64,000 nt of DNA from Caulobacter flavus (GTDB lineage Bacteria > Pseudomonadota > Alphaproteobacteria > Caulobacterales > Caulobacteraceae): contig NZ_CP026100.1 in NCBI RefSeq assembly GCF_003722335.1, positions 2,640,001 to 2,704,000 of the forward strand. The letters are read 5' to 3'. The position numbers and the translations under genes were made by a program. Position 1 is the first letter of the stretch; each line of letters begins with the position of its first letter. A model generated the notes under the pieces. The model had not been told where the DNA came from. It did not search any database and worked only from the letters and a program-made list of their open reading frames with translations. Shown piece after piece: positions 16,887 to 26,560 of this stretch.

Positions 16887-16924
16887 ATTGATCCATACAT
16901 TCCCGTATAAATGTATGGATCAAT
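16887..16924. promoter_or_regulatory. 14-bp-arm palindrome at the MocR gene start
   Basis: Arms ATTGATCCATACAT (16887-16900) and ATGTATGGATCAAT (16911-16924) are perfect reverse complements around a 10-base spacer. The right arm includes the ATG at 16911 and the start of the ATGATG at 16923. Lying between divergent DUF983 and MocR genes, it is a good candidate for an autoregulatory operator. Confidence 0.75.
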
Positions 16925-18266
16925 GATGGGTGACGCAAGAGAAGGCGGCTTTCCAGCGGGCGCCGCGTGGCTGCGGCGCGTGGCCGCGGGCGAGGGGCCG
17001 ATCTATCGCCGGGTGTTCGAGGCCCTGCGGGCGGCGGTCGCCGACGGCGAGCTGTCGCCCGGCGACCAGCTGCCGCCCCAGCGGACGGTCGCCGGCCTGC
17101 TGGAGGTCGACTTCACCACCGTCACCCGCGCCTACGCCCTGGCGCGCGAGCACGGGCTGGTCGAGGGCGCGACCGGGCGCGGCACGTTCGTGCGCCGGCG
17201 GGCGGGCGAGGAGGAGGCCGGTCTCGTCGACCTGTCGATGAACCTGCCGCCGCCGCCCGAGGGGCTGTCGCTGGCCGCGCTGCTGCGCGAGACGACGGCG
17301 GCCGTGCTGGCCCGCACCGATCCGGCGACGCTGATGGCCTATCACGCCGGCGCGGGCTCTCTGGCTCAGAGGGCGGCCGGGGCGGCGTGGCTGGTGCCGG
17401 GCCAGGGATCGGTGGACCCCGAGCGGGTGGTGGTCTGCGCGGGAGCCCAGGCGGCGCTCTCCGCGATCCTGGCCCTGGAGACCGCGCCGGGCGACGCCGT
17501 GGTCGTCGAGGCCCTGACCTACCCCGGCTTGCTGGCGGCCCTGGCCGCGCGCGGCGTCCGCGCCGTCGCCTGCCCGATGGACGCCGAGGGGATGATCCCC
17601 GGGGCCCTGGCCGCGCAACTGGCCGCCAGCCGCGCGCGGTTGGTGGTGCTCACCCCCACCTGGCAGAACCCTACCACGGCGACGATGGGCGCGGAGCGAC
17701 GTGCGGCGGTGGTCGAAGCCTGCGCGAGGGCCGGCGCCCGTATCGTCGAGGACGACGCCTACGGCCGGCTGCCCGAAGCCTCGCCGACGGCCCTGGCGGC
17801 GCTGGCGCCCAAGCGGACATGGCGCGTGGCCACCCTGGCCAAGGCCCTGACGCCGGGCTTGCGCATCGCCTATGTCGCCGCGCCCGATCCCGAGGCGGCG
17901 GGTCGTCTGGCCGCCGCCGGCCACGCCCTGTGCCAGATGCCGGCGCCGCTGATGGCGGCCGTGGCCGCGGCCTGGATCCGCGACGGCGCTGCGCAGGCGA
18001 TCCTGGCGGGCGTTCGCGCCGAGGCGGTGGCCCGACGGGCCTTGGCCGCCGAGATCCTGCCGCGGGCCGTCGGGCCCGAAGGCTGCCTGCATGTCTGGCT
18101 CGAGCGGGCGGCGGGCGGTTCGCCCGAGGGGCTGTCGCTGGCGCCGGCCACGCTGTTCGCCGCTCCGGGCGTCGCGGCCGAGGGGGCGCGGCTGTCGCTG
18201 GGCGCGCCGGGCAAGCGGGCGGTGCTGGCCTCGGCCCTGCGGCGGGTGGCGGCCTCGCTGACCTGA
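16911..18266 (+). CDS. MocR-type PLP-dependent transcriptional regulator (451 aa)
   Basis: An N-terminal GntR winged helix (about 24-98: [20 protein letters not shown], then PGDQLPPQRTVAGLL and GLVEGATGRGTFVRRR) is fused to a class I aminotransferase fold. The PLP lysine is K311 in TLAKALTPGLRIAY, and the cofactor-binding region VEDDAYGRLPE matches the family, where an Asp holds the pyridine nitrogen. Such regulators sense PLP or amino compounds and usually control one or a few nearby genes. In-frame ATGs at 16911, 16923 and 16926 compete; the last two lie beyond the operator core and may be the real start. The target is unknown; DUF983 next door is the only local candidate. Confidence 0.9.
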   Translation: MYGSMMGDAREGGFPAGAAWLRRVAAGEGPIYRRVFEALRAAVADGELSPGDQLPPQRTVAGLLEVDFTTVTRAYALAREHGLVEGATGRGTFVRRRAGEEEAGLVDLSMNLPPPPEGLSLAALLRETTAAVLARTDPATLMAYHAGAGSLAQRAAGAAWLVPGQGSVDPERVVVCAGAQAALSAILALETAPGDAVVVEALTYPGLLAALAARGVRAVACPMDAEGMIPGALAAQLAASRARLVVLTPTWQNPTTATMGAERRAAVVEACARAGARIVEDDAYGRLPEASPTALAALAPKRTWRVATLAKALTPGLRIAYVAAPDPEAAGRLAAAGHALCQMPAPLMAAVAAAWIRDGAAQAILAGVRAEAVARRALAAEILPRAVGPEGCLHVWLERAAGGSPEGLSLAPATLFAAPGVAAEGARLSLGAPGKRAVLASALRRVAASLT

Positions 18267-18275
18267 GGCGCACGA

Positions 18276-18303
18276 AAAAGGGGCGGACCCGAAAGTCCGC
18301 CCC
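18276..18303 (-). terminator. rho-independent terminator, RND operon
   Basis: Arms GGGGCGGAC (18280-18288) and GTCCGCCCC (18295-18303) surround a 6-base loop. On the minus strand the stem is followed by TTTTTCGTG, so it ends the efflux operon. On the plus strand the hairpin may also stop MocR transcripts, though without a U-tract. Confidence 0.85.
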
Positions 18304-18309
18304 TGATCG

Positions 18310-21300
18310 TCAGTCCCGGCTGACCAGCACCGGTTCTTCCTGGTGCGGCCCGTGGGCCGGGTGGTGGTGGGAGTGGTGGAAGAACCGCCCCAGCAGCCCG
18401 TTCGACCAGTTCTTCAGCTGGTCCATGAACACGAACACCACCGGGATGTAGAGCAGCGACAGGAAGGTCGAGGTGATCAGGCCGCCGATGACGGTGATCG
18501 CCATCGGGGCCCGGAACTCGACGTCGGCGCCGAAGCCGACGGCCACCGGCACCATGCCCGCGCCCATGGCCACGGTGGTCATCAGGATCGGACGGGCCCG
18601 CTTGTGGGCCGCGTCGAGCAGGGCCTCGCGCCGGGTCATCTTGCCGTCCTTCATCGCCATGATCGCGTACTCGACCAGCAGGATCGAGTTCTTGGCGGCG
18701 ATGCCCATCAGCATCAGGATGCCGATCAGGCTCGACATCGAGAAGCTGCTGTTGACCAGCTTAAGCAGGGCGAAGGCGCCGCCGATGGCCAGGGGCAGGG
18801 CGGCCATGATGGTCACCGGGTGGGCGAAGCTGCGGAACAGCAGCACCAGCACGACGTACATCAGCAGCAGGCCGGTGAAGAGCGCCATGGCGAAGCCCGT
18901 GGCCATCTCGGCCATGAACTCGGCGTCGCCCGCCGCCACCTCCTTCACGCCGGGCGGCAGTTCCTTGACCGTGCTGAGGGCGTGGACCCGCTTGCCCGCC
19001 TCGCCGACCACGATGCCGTCGAGTTCGGCGGTGATCTCGGCGACGCGCGAGCGGTCCTGGCGGCTGATCTGCGAGGGGCCGGCGCCGAAGCGGATGTCGG
19101 CCACCGCGTTCAGCGGCACGGACGCGCCGGTCGACGACGGCACCTTCAGGGTCTCCAGCACCGACAGGTCCTCGAGCGCGTTCTGCGTCAGGCGCAGGCG
19201 GATCGGCACCTGGCGGTCGCCCAGATTGTACTTGGGCAGCGACTGGTCGATGTCGCCGATGGTCGCCACCCGCACGGCCTGCGAGATCGCGCCGGCCGAG
19301 ACGCCCATGCGGGCGGCCTGGTCGGGACGCGGGGTGACGATGATCTCCGGACGGGCGATCGAGGCGGTGTTGACCACGTTGGCCAGGCCCGGGACCGTGC
19401 GCATCTGCGCCTCGACCCTGCGGGCGGCCGCTTCCAGTTCCGGACCGTCGTCGCCGACCAGGCGCAGGGTGTAGCTGCCGCCGTCGCCGGGGCCGCCGCC
19501 GCTGTTGTTGCCCGCGCCGATGCGCGCGCCGGGGATGGCCTTGAACTGGTCGACCATCATGCGGCTGAACTGCTGCTGGTTCATCCGCTCGCCCTTCGGC
19601 ACGAGGTCGGCGGTGATCCGCGCCTTGTTGACCCCGTCGTTGCCGACCGAGGCGTAGACGCTCTTGACCTCCGGACGGGCCTTCAGCTCGCGGGTGACGC
19701 GCTCGGCGACGGCGTCGGTCTCGTCCAGCGTCGCGCCGGGCGGCAGCTCGATCGAGAACGGCGCGCGACCGCGGTCGGCCGCCGGCTGGAACTCGAACGG
19801 CAGGCTCATGGCCAGCAGCACCGAGCCGATGAAGATGGGGATCGCCATCAGGGCGACCTTCCACTTGTTGTTCAGGCCCCAGCCCAGGGCTTTCAAGTAG
19901 CCGTCCATCCAGAAGGGGTCGGTGTCGGGCTTGTGGTGGGGCTTGAGCATGTAGGCGCCCATCAGCGGCGTCAGCATGCGGGCGACCAGCAGCGAGAACA
20001 GCACCGAGACGCAGGCGGCCAGGGCGAAGGCCTTGAAGAACTGGCCGATGATGCCGGGCATGAAGCCGGTGGGCGCGAACACCGCGACGATGGTGAAGGT
20101 GGTGGCCACCACGGCCAGGCCGATCTCGTCGGCGGCCTCCATCGCCGCGTTGTAGGGCGACTTGCCGCCGCGCATGTGGCGGACGATGTTCTCGATCTCG
20201 ACGATGGCGTCGTCGACCAGGATGCCCACGGTCAGCGACAGCGCCAGCAGGGTGACGCCGTTCAGCGACTGACCCAGCGGCGCCATGACCGCGAAGGTCG
20301 GCAGCAGCGACAGCGGGATGGCCACGGCCGCCAGGAAGGTGGCGCGCCAGTCGCGCAGGAACAGCAGCACCACCAGCACGGCCAGCACCGCGCCCAGGAT
20401 CAGGGCCTCCATCGACGCCCAGTAGCTTTCCTCGATGTACTTCACGTTCGAGGTGATTTCCTGGATCGTCAGCTCGGGATGCTCCTTGTCGAGCTTCTCG
20501 ATCGCGTGGCGCACCTTCTCGGCGACCTTGACCTCGCTGGCGCCGCGCGAGCGGACCATGTTGAAGGTCACGACTTCCTGGTTGTCGAAGCGGGCGCGGT
20601 TGCGCGGCTCGGCCCAGCGGTCGGTGACCTCGCCCAGGTCGCCCAGGCGCACGGTGCCGCCCGACGGCAGCTGGATGCGGGTCTCGCGCAGTTGCTCCAC
20701 CGAGCCGGCCGCGCCCAGGGTGCGGATGGCGCGCTCGGAGCCCGAGACCGTCACCCGGCCGCCCGGCAGGTCGGCGTTGGTGCTGGCCAGGGCCTGGCTG
20801 ACGGCGGCGGCGGTGACGCCGCGCGACGACAGGCGGTCGGGGTCGAGCGCGACCTGGATCTCGCGGCTGACGCCGCCCAGGCGGTTGACCTCGCCGATGC
20901 CGCGGATCGCCAGCAGGGTGCGGGCCACGTCGTTGTCGACGAACCAGCTGCGCTGCTCGGGCGACAGGCCGGGGGCCTGGACGACATAGGTGATCAGCGG
21001 GTCGCCCGAGATGTCGATGCGGGTGACGTTGGGGATCTGCATGTCCTGCGGCAGGGAGGACTGCAGGTTGGACATGGCGTTGCGCACGTCATTGGTGACG
21101 CGCTCGTGGTCGACGCCCAGCTCGAACTCGATGAAGGTCGAGGAGAAGCCGTCGCCGACGGTCGAGGTGATGTGGCGCACCTGGCCCAGGCCCGCGATCG
21201 AGTCCTCGATCAGGCGGGTGACCTGGGTTTCCAGTTCGCTGGGCGCGGCGCCCGGACGCGAGGCCGACACCACCACCAGGGGCAGGTCGACGTCGGGGTT

Positions 21301-21417
21301 GTTGTTGATCCGCATGCTGTTGAAGCCGACGATGCCGGCGATCGTCAGCATGACGAACAGCATTAGGACGGGGATCGGGTTCTTGATCGCCCAGCGCGAG
21401 ATGTTGTTGGTGTCCAT
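18310..21417 (-). CDS. efflux RND transporter permease subunit (HAE1-like, 1035 aa)
   Basis: A proton-driven inner-membrane pump. Twelve membrane helices are expected, with two large periplasmic loops (about 33-335 and 560-860). The central proton-relay aspartates D402/D403 lie in [17 protein letters not shown], the sign of hydrophobe/amphiphile-exporting RND pumps as opposed to metal pumps. [20 protein letters not shown] precedes it, and the second half repeats the fold ([22 protein letters not shown]). The length is normal. It follows the adaptor gene by 9 bases. No outer-membrane channel gene is present, so a distant TolC-like partner must be used. The substrate cannot be predicted. Confidence 0.95.
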   Translation of the reverse strand: MDTNNISRWAIKNPIPVLMLFVMLTIAGIVGFNSMRINNNPDVDLPLVVVSASRPGAAPSELETQVTRLIEDSIAGLGQVRHITSTVGDGFSSTFIEFELGVDHERVTNDVRNAMSNLQSSLPQDMQIPNVTRIDISGDPLITYVVQAPGLSPEQRSWFVDNDVARTLLAIRGIGEVNRLGGVSREIQVALDPDRLSSRGVTAAAVSQALASTNADLPGGRVTVSGSERAIRTLGAAGSVEQLRETRIQLPSGGTVRLGDLGEVTDRWAEPRNRARFDNQEVVTFNMVRSRGASEVKVAEKVRHAIEKLDKEHPELTIQEITSNVKYIEESYWASMEALILGAVLAVLVVLLFLRDWRATFLAAVAIPLSLLPTFAVMAPLGQSLNGVTLLALSLTVGILVDDAIVEIENIVRHMRGGKSPYNAAMEAADEIGLAVVATTFTIVAVFAPTGFMPGIIGQFFKAFALAACVSVLFSLLVARMLTPLMGAYMLKPHHKPDTDPFWMDGYLKALGWGLNNKWKVALMAIPIFIGSVLLAMSLPFEFQPAADRGRAPFSIELPPGATLDETDAVAERVTRELKARPEVKSVYASVGNDGVNKARITADLVPKGERMNQQQFSRMMVDQFKAIPGARIGAGNNSGGGPGDGGSYTLRLVGDDGPELEAAARRVEAQMRTVPGLANVVNTASIARPEIIVTPRPDQAARMGVSAGAISQAVRVATIGDIDQSLPKYNLGDRQVPIRLRLTQNALEDLSVLETLKVPSSTGASVPLNAVADIRFGAGPSQISRQDRSRVAEITAELDGIVVGEAGKRVHALSTVKELPPGVKEVAAGDAEFMAEMATGFAMALFTGLLLMYVVLVLLFRSFAHPVTIMAALPLAIGGAFALLKLVNSSFSMSSLIGILMLMGIAAKNSILLVEYAIMAMKDGKMTRREALLDAAHKRARPILMTTVAMGAGMVPVAVGFGADVEFRAPMAITVIGGLITSTFLSLLYIPVVFVFMDQLKNWSNGLLGRFFHHSHHHPAHGPHQEEPVLVSRD

Positions 21418-21426
21418 CGCCGGTCC

Positions 21427-22563
21427 CTAGCGCTTGGCGGCGGCCAGGGTGGGGGCGGGCTTGTGCACCGCCACCCGCACCGCGTCGCCATCGCCGAGGA
21501 AGCCGGCGCCGTCCACGATGATGTCTTCGCCGGCCGAGACGCCGGACACGGCGGTGATGTCGCCGGTGCGGGCCACGATGCCGACCTTGCGGAACTGGGC
21601 CTTCTTGTTGCGGTCGACCAGGAATACGCCCGGCTGGTTCTGGCGGTAGAGGATCGCGGCGCTGGGCACCACGGGCGAGGCCTGGTCGCCGGCCTGGATC
21701 TGGGCGCGGGCGAACATCCCCGGGCGGAAGGCGCCCATCGAGGTCAGGGCGATGCGGGCGACGCCAAGCCGGGTCTGGGGATCGACCTCGGAGGTGACGA
21801 TGCGCACCGCGCCGTCGGCCTGGCCGACCTGTTCGGAGGTGATGCTGGCGGGCATGCCGGCCTTGACGACGCCCAGATCGGTCTCGGGCAGTTCGGCGTC
21901 GAGCTCCATGCGGCCGTCGCGGACGATGCGGAACAGCTCGCTGCCGGCGTTGACGATCTGGCCCTTGGTGACGCTGCGGCGGACGATCAGGCCCGAGACG
22001 GGCGCGCGGATCGAGGCCTGGGCCACGCGGGCGGCGGTTTCGCCGCGGGCCGCTTCGGCGGCGGCGACCTGGGCGGCGGCCGTGGCCTGGCGGGCGGTGG
22101 CGGTGTCGAGAGAGGCCTGCGACAGGAAGCCCTTGGCCAGCAGCTCGCGCGAGCGCTTCAGCGAGGCCTCGGCCTCGGCGAGGGTGGCGCGGGCGCTGGC
22201 CACCGACGCCTCCTGCTGGCGCAGCTGGGCGCGCAGCAGCGTGTCGTTCAGCGCGACCAGCACCTGGCCCTGGCGGACGAACTGGCCTTCCTCGGCGTTG
22301 ACGGCGGTGGCGGTCAGGCCGCCGGTCTCGGCGCCCACCGGCACCTCTTCCCAGGCCGAGATGGTGCCCGAGGCGTTGATGACGCGCGGCAGCGGCAGGA
22401 CGGCGACGGGTGCGACGCTGACGGTCTGGGCGGCGACGGGCTTCTTGGCCTTGGCCTCGGCCTTCTTGTCCTTGCCGCAGGCGGAAAGGCCGGCGGCGCA
22501 GACCGTCAGAACCAGGGCCAGCGCCGTCGTGCGCCCGATGGACCCCTTAAACCCGTAACCCAC
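21427..22563 (-). CDS. RND periplasmic adaptor lipoprotein (membrane fusion protein, 378 aa)
   Basis: A HlyD/AcrA-type adaptor that bridges the pump to an outer-membrane channel. A lipoprotein signal ends in the lipobox LSAC with C29, followed by a Lys/Ala linker. The usual order is visible: a beta-barrel strand, lipoyl half (EEGQFVRQGQVLVALND), alpha hairpin of Ala/Glu/Gln-rich helices (about 100-175), second lipoyl half (SIRAPVSGLIVRRSVTKGQIV) and a beta barrel with RPGMFARAQI. It is the first gene of the pair and is transcribed ahead of the permease. No TetR or MarR gene is adjacent. Confidence 0.93.
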   Translation of the reverse strand: MGYGFKGSIGRTTALALVLTVCAAGLSACGKDKKAEAKAKKPVAAQTVSVAPVAVLPLPRVINASGTISAWEEVPVGAETGGLTATAVNAEEGQFVRQGQVLVALNDTLLRAQLRQQEASVASARATLAEAEASLKRSRELLAKGFLSQASLDTATARQATAAAQVAAAEAARGETAARVAQASIRAPVSGLIVRRSVTKGQIVNAGSELFRIVRDGRMELDAELPETDLGVVKAGMPASITSEQVGQADGAVRIVTSEVDPQTRLGVARIALTSMGAFRPGMFARAQIQAGDQASPVVPSAAILYRQNQPGVFLVDRNKKAQFRKVGIVARTGDITAVSGVSAGEDIIVDGAGFLGDGDAVRVAVHKPAPTLAAAKR

Positions 22564-22659
22564 GACACGCCCCTTTTTGCGTCAGATTCCCAGCAGGGAC
22601 TTCTAGACGAGAAACGGGGTTCGACGAGTTAAATCGGGGTAAGGCGCGGCGACCGGGGG

Positions 22660-23385
22660 TCAGGCTTCCTTGCGCGTCGCCTGAGCGTCGTTGGTCGATG
22701 CCGCGCGGATCAGTTCCAGCACGTCGACGATGATCGCCTGCATGGCGGTCTGGGCCGCCACGGCGTCGCGGGCGATGATCGCGTTGGCCACGTCCTCGTG
22801 CGACGGGATCGAGGCGGTGCGGCCCTTGATGCGGTTGGTGAAACGGATCGAGATCCGCAGCGCCGTGTTCACCAGCTCGTGCAGCTCGCTGTAGAACGGG
22901 TTCTTGGTCGCGTTCAGGATCGAGATGTGGAAGGCGATGTCCGAGGCGAGGGGGTCGTCCTCGCCGTCGGCGGCGGCCTTCATGCGGGCCAGACCCTTGC
23001 GGATGGCGTCGAGGCCCGCCTCGTCGGCGTTGCGGGCGGCCAGGGCCGCGGCGGCGGGCTCGATGCCCAGACGCATCTCGGTGAAGTCCGAAAGCAGCTT
23101 GAGCGAGAACTTGCGCTCGAGCAGCCAGCGCAGGACGTCGGGATCGAGCAGGTTCCAGTTGGCCTCCGGCTCGACCACCGTGCCGTGGCGCGGACGGGCG
23201 CTGAGCAGGCCCTTGGCGGTGAGCATCTTCACCGCCTCGCGCGTGACCGTGCGGCTGGCCCCGAACTTCTTCGACAGTTCGCCTTCGGTGGGAAAGCCCA
23301 CCTCGACGTACTCGCCGGTGACGATGGCCTGACCAAGCGATTCCACGAGGCCGTAGGTGAGGCTCAGTCCAGGCTGGGTGCGCAT
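22660..23385 (-). CDS. FadR/GntR-family regulator (FCD domain), probable regulator of galactonate genes
   Basis: The winged-helix domain (about 8-70: GLVESLGQAIVTGEYVEVGF, then SRTVTREAVKMLTAKGLLSARPRHGTVV) is followed by an all-helical FCD effector domain (about 85-225) with the metal-site Asp/His residues of that fold (DIAFHISIL, SHEDV). It ends the operon dgoK-dgoA-symporter-lactonase, which points to control by a sugar-acid intermediate such as galactonate or KDPGal, as for DgoR of E. coli. The ATG at 23385 was preferred; a TTG two codons upstream is possible. The start lies 17 bases after the lactonase stop. Confidence 0.88.
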   Translation of the reverse strand: MRTQPGLSLTYGLVESLGQAIVTGEYVEVGFPTEGELSKKFGASRTVTREAVKMLTAKGLLSARPRHGTVVEPEANWNLLDPDVLRWLLERKFSLKLLSDFTEMRLGIEPAAAALAARNADEAGLDAIRKGLARMKAAADGEDDPLASDIAFHISILNATKNPFYSELHELVNTALRISIRFTNRIKGRTASIPSHEDVANAIIARDAVAAQTAMQAIIVDVLELIRAASTNDAQATRKEA

Positions 23386-23402
23386 CGCCAAAGTCTTCTT
23401 TT

Positions 23403-24313
23403 CTATACGTTGGACGCGAAACGAATCGCCCCTGTGTATCGTGGTTCGGGCAGACCCGGAACGGTCACGTCATACGCGAATACATCGCCAGCGTGCGGTT
23501 GTCTGACCAATTCGTCGTCCGACAGCTCGTCGCGCGCCGAAGTGACGAAAAGCGTGCGCAGGTCGTCGCCGCCGAAGGCGACGCAGGTCGGCTGGCTGGC
23601 CGGCACGCGCAGGGTCTGCAGCACGCGGCCGTCGGGGGCGTGGCGCACCACGGTTCCGGCCGCCCAGCGGGCGCTCCACAGACAGCCTTCGGCGTCGACC
23701 GTGGCGCCGTCGGGATAGCCGTCGGTCACCTGCGCGAAGACGCGTCGGTTGCTCAGCGTCCCGTCCTCGTCCAGGTCGAAGGCGAAGATGGTCTGCAGCG
23801 GACTGTCGGAGAAATAGGCCGTCTTGCCGTCGGGGCTGAACGCCAGGCCGTTGGCGATCTGCACGCCGCCGAAATGCGGGGCGAAGTCGCCGGCGTGGTC
23901 CAGGCGCCAGACGCTGGCTTCGGCGCGATGGCGGATGGCCTCGTCCTCGACCATGGTCCCGGCCCAGAAGCGGCCGGCGCGGTCGACGCGGCCGTCGTTG
24001 AAGCGGCGGCCGTTGGCGTCGGCCTCGACGCGGTGCAGCCAGGCGACGTCGCCGCTGGAAAGATCAAAGAGGCCAAGGCCCGTCTCGAAGGCGGCGACCA
24101 CGCGGCTGCTCTCGTCGGGCAGCAGGGCGATCGAGCCGATGCGCTCGGGGCGGCGAAGGTCTCGACCGCGCCGGTGGCGGGGGCGAAGGCGCGCAGGCGG
24201 CGGCTCTGGATGTCGGTCCACAGCAGGCGGCCGGCGTGGACGTCCCACACCGGCCCCTCGCCGAGCACGTCGCCGGCCGCGATGATCGCGGCCGGCTGTT
24301 GGCTGGAGATCAC
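23403..24313 (-). pseudogene. SMP-30/gluconolactonase/LRE family gene with a one-base frameshift
   Basis: An SMP-30-type beta-propeller lactonase, expected to hydrolyse galactono- or gluconolactone. The N-terminal part starts at GTG 24313, overlapping the symporter stop (GTGA), and reads ISSQQPAAIIAAGDVLGEGP with the metal-binding Glu, up to TFAAP. The rest (ERIGSIALLPDESSRVVAAF onward, including RRFNDGRVD and YPDGATVD with conserved Asn and Asp ligands) lies in another frame down to TAG at 23403. Adding one C near 24145-24150 (a GGGG run on the plus strand) restores a 303-residue protein of normal family length. Without it the product stops near 23753 after about 186 residues. It may be a recent mutation or a base-call error. 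Confidence 0.82.
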
Positions 24314-25884
24314 CACCACGTGGCGTACAGCGCGATCAGGATGATGATCACGCCCAGGCCGGCGATGTTGAAGCCGGTGGTGGTCTTGTAGGAGATGCCG
24401 TCGAGGCTGACGACATTGACGTCCTTCTTCTGCGGGGCGACCAGCGAGACGACCACGGCCGCGGCCAGGGTCAGCAGGAAGACGACGCCGACGCGGTTCA
24501 TGAACGGCATCGTGAAGATCGCCTGCTCCTGCAACTGCCAGAAGATCGCCGACAGGATGGCCGAGCCGATGGCGGCCGTGAGGGCGCCGGCGGTCGTGGC
24601 CTTCTTCCAGAACATGCCCAGGATGAAGATCACCACGATCCCCGGCGTGAAGAAGCCGGTGAATTCCTGGATGAACTGGAAGGCCTGCTCGGCGCCGCCC
24701 AGCAGCGGCTTGGCGGTCAGGATGCCGATGATCACGGCCACGACGGCGGTGACGCGGCCCACCAGCACCAGGTGCTGTTCGCTGTTGCCCGGCTTGAGCT
24801 TGGCGTAGAGGTCGAGGGTGAAGATGGTGGCGATCGAGTTGATCTTGGCCGCCAGCGACGCGACGATCGCGGCCACCAGGGCGGCGAACACCAGGCCCAG
24901 CAGGCCGGGCGGCAGCAGCTTCATCATCTCCGGATAGGCCTGGTCGGGCTTGATCGAGCCGGGGACCAGCACCAGGGCGGCGATGCCCGGCAGCACCACG
25001 ATGACCGGCATCAGGAGCTTCAGGTAGGCGGCCAGGGCGATGCCCTTCTGGGCTTCGGGCAGGTCCTTGGCGCCCAGGGCGCGCTGGATGATGTACTGGT
25101 TGAAGCCCCAGTAGCTGATGTTCATGATCCACAGGCCGCCGAACAGGACCGACAGGCCTGGCAGGTCCTTGTAGTGCGGGCTGGCCCGGTCGAGGATCAT
25201 GTCGAAGTGGTCGGGGAACTGGGTGGTCAGGTGGTGGAAGCCGGCCACGACGCCGCCGGCGCCGCCGATCTTGTCCAGCGACAGCCAGGCGATGATCAGG
25301 CCGCCGGCCACCAGCAGGGCCACCTGCACGATGTCGGTCAGGGCCACGGCCTTGAGGCCGCCCCACAGCTGGTAGGCCAGGGCGAAGACGCCGATGGCGG
25401 CGAGAGCCCACATCTGGTCCATGCCGGTCACGGTGTGCACGGCGATCGAGCCCAGCCACAGGATCGAGGTCAGGTTCACGAACACGTACAGGCCCAGCCA
25501 GAACACGGCCATGATGGTCCGCACGCTGGGGCCGTACCGCTGCTCCAGGAACTGGGGCATCGTGACGATGCCGTTCTTGATGAAAATCGGCAGGAAGAAC
25601 TTGCCGACGATCAGCAGGGTCAGGGCCGCCATCCACTCATAGGAGGCGATGGCCAGGCCGATGGCGTAGCCCGAACCGCTCATGCCGATGATCTGCTCGG
25701 CCGAGATGTTGGCGGCGATCAGCGAGGCGCCGATCGCCCACCAGGGCAGGGCCTTCGACGCGAGGAAGTAGTCGGTCGAGTCCTTCTTGTGCCCGCCCTT
25801 GTCGCGGGAAACCCACTGCGCCAGGGCGAAGATCGCCACGGCGTAGATCGCCAGGATGGCGAGGTCGATGGTTGCTAGTGTCAC
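24310..25884 (-). CDS. sodium:solute symporter, vSGLT-like (probable Na+/galactose cotransporter)
   Basis: A 524-residue inner-membrane protein of the SSS family with about 14 helices. It resembles the Vibrio Na+/galactose transporter vSGLT closely. The residues contacting galactose there appear to be kept: Q64 in ANISAEQIIGMSGSGYAIGL, E83 in SYEW, N262 in YWGFNQYIIQR and K289 in LAAYLKL. The GTG at 25884 has a strong GGGGGGAAG ribosome binding site. It lies 49 bases after the KDPGal aldolase stop, and its stop overlaps the lactonase start. Function: brings galactose, probably freed in the periplasm by the beta-galactosidase encoded nearby, into the cell. Confidence 0.92.
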   Translation of the reverse strand: MTLATIDLAILAIYAVAIFALAQWVSRDKGGHKKDSTDYFLASKALPWWAIGASLIAANISAEQIIGMSGSGYAIGLAIASYEWMAALTLLIVGKFFLPIFIKNGIVTMPQFLEQRYGPSVRTIMAVFWLGLYVFVNLTSILWLGSIAVHTVTGMDQMWALAAIGVFALAYQLWGGLKAVALTDIVQVALLVAGGLIIAWLSLDKIGGAGGVVAGFHHLTTQFPDHFDMILDRASPHYKDLPGLSVLFGGLWIMNISYWGFNQYIIQRALGAKDLPEAQKGIALAAYLKLLMPVIVVLPGIAALVLVPGSIKPDQAYPEMMKLLPPGLLGLVFAALVAAIVASLAAKINSIATIFTLDLYAKLKPGNSEQHLVLVGRVTAVVAVIIGILTAKPLLGGAEQAFQFIQEFTGFFTPGIVVIFILGMFWKKATTAGALTAAIGSAILSAIFWQLQEQAIFTMPFMNRVGVVFLLTLAAAVVVSLVAPQKKDVNVVSLDGISYKTTTGFNIAGLGVIIILIALYATWW

Positions 25885-25933
25885 GTGGGCTTCCCCCCTT
25901 TAGGGCTGCTCTTCGTTATGACGGTAAGACGGC

Positions 25934-26560
25934 TCAGCTAGCCGTCTGCGCAGTCCAGGCCGCGACCAGGGCGCGGGCCCGTTCGCCGACTTCGGCGGCG
26001 GTGTAGCCGGGGCGGTAGAGTTCGCCGCCGACGCCGATGCCGGCCACGCCGATGTCGAGCCAGGGCTTGAGGTTGGCCGCGCCGACGCCGCCGACGGCGT
26101 AGATCTCGATGTCCTTGGGCAGGACGTCGCGCACGGCCTTCAGGTGGCCCGGGCCGAACGAGCCGGCCGGATAGAGCTTCAGCGCCTTGGCGCCGGCCTT
26201 GACGGCGACGAACGCCTCGGTCGGGGTCGAGAAGCCGGGCATGACGGTCAGGCCCAGCTCGACGGCGCGCGCGATGACGTCGGCGTCGATGTTGGGGGTG
26301 ACGATCAGCTTGCCGCCGACCGCGGCCACGTCGTCGACCGCCTGCGGGGTCAGGACGGTGCCGGCGCCGCACAGGGCCTTGTCGCCGTAGGCCTCGCAGA
26401 GCTTGCCGATGCTAACCAGCGGTTCGGGCGAGTTCAGCGGGATCTCGATGTAGCCGATGCCGGCGTCGACGAGGGCGCCGGCGATCTCGACGATCTCGTC
26501 GGGCTTAACGCCACGCAGGATGGCGACGATGGGCGGGGCGTCAGGCAAGGACATGGGCAT
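25934..26560 (-). CDS. dgoA: 2-dehydro-3-deoxy-6-phosphogalactonate aldolase
   Basis: A class I aldolase of the KDPG/KDPGal family (about 208 residues) that splits 2-keto-3-deoxy-6-phosphogalactonate into pyruvate and glyceraldehyde 3-phosphate. Visible residues: ILRGVKPDE (R16), the base E39 in IEIPLNSP, GAGTVLT, and the Schiff-base K128 in ALKLYPAGSFGP. LNSP and the lack of the KDPG-type pattern, together with dgoK next door, favour the galactonate enzyme over Eda. The start overlaps the kinase stop; GTG 26563, ATG 26560 and ATG 26554 are all possible. Second gene of the operon. Confidence 0.92.
   Translation of the reverse strand: MPMSLPDAPPIVAILRGVKPDEIVEIAGALVDAGIGYIEIPLNSPEPLVSIGKLCEAYGDKALCGAGTVLTPQAVDDVAAVGGKLIVTPNIDADVIARAVELGLTVMPGFSTPTEAFVAVKAGAKALKLYPAGSFGPGHLKAVRDVLPKDIEIYAVGGVGAANLKPWLDIGVAGIGVGGELYRPGYTAAEVGERARALVAAWTAQTAS

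Noticed and set aside
18343..21366. A 1007-codon open frame antisense to the RND permease, and similar long antisense frames (for example opposite lepA, the TonB receptors and cheA)
   Set aside because: They mirror the GC-rich codon bias of the real gene on the other strand, have no recognisable domains and are His/Gly/Arg/Asp-rich. They are shadows.
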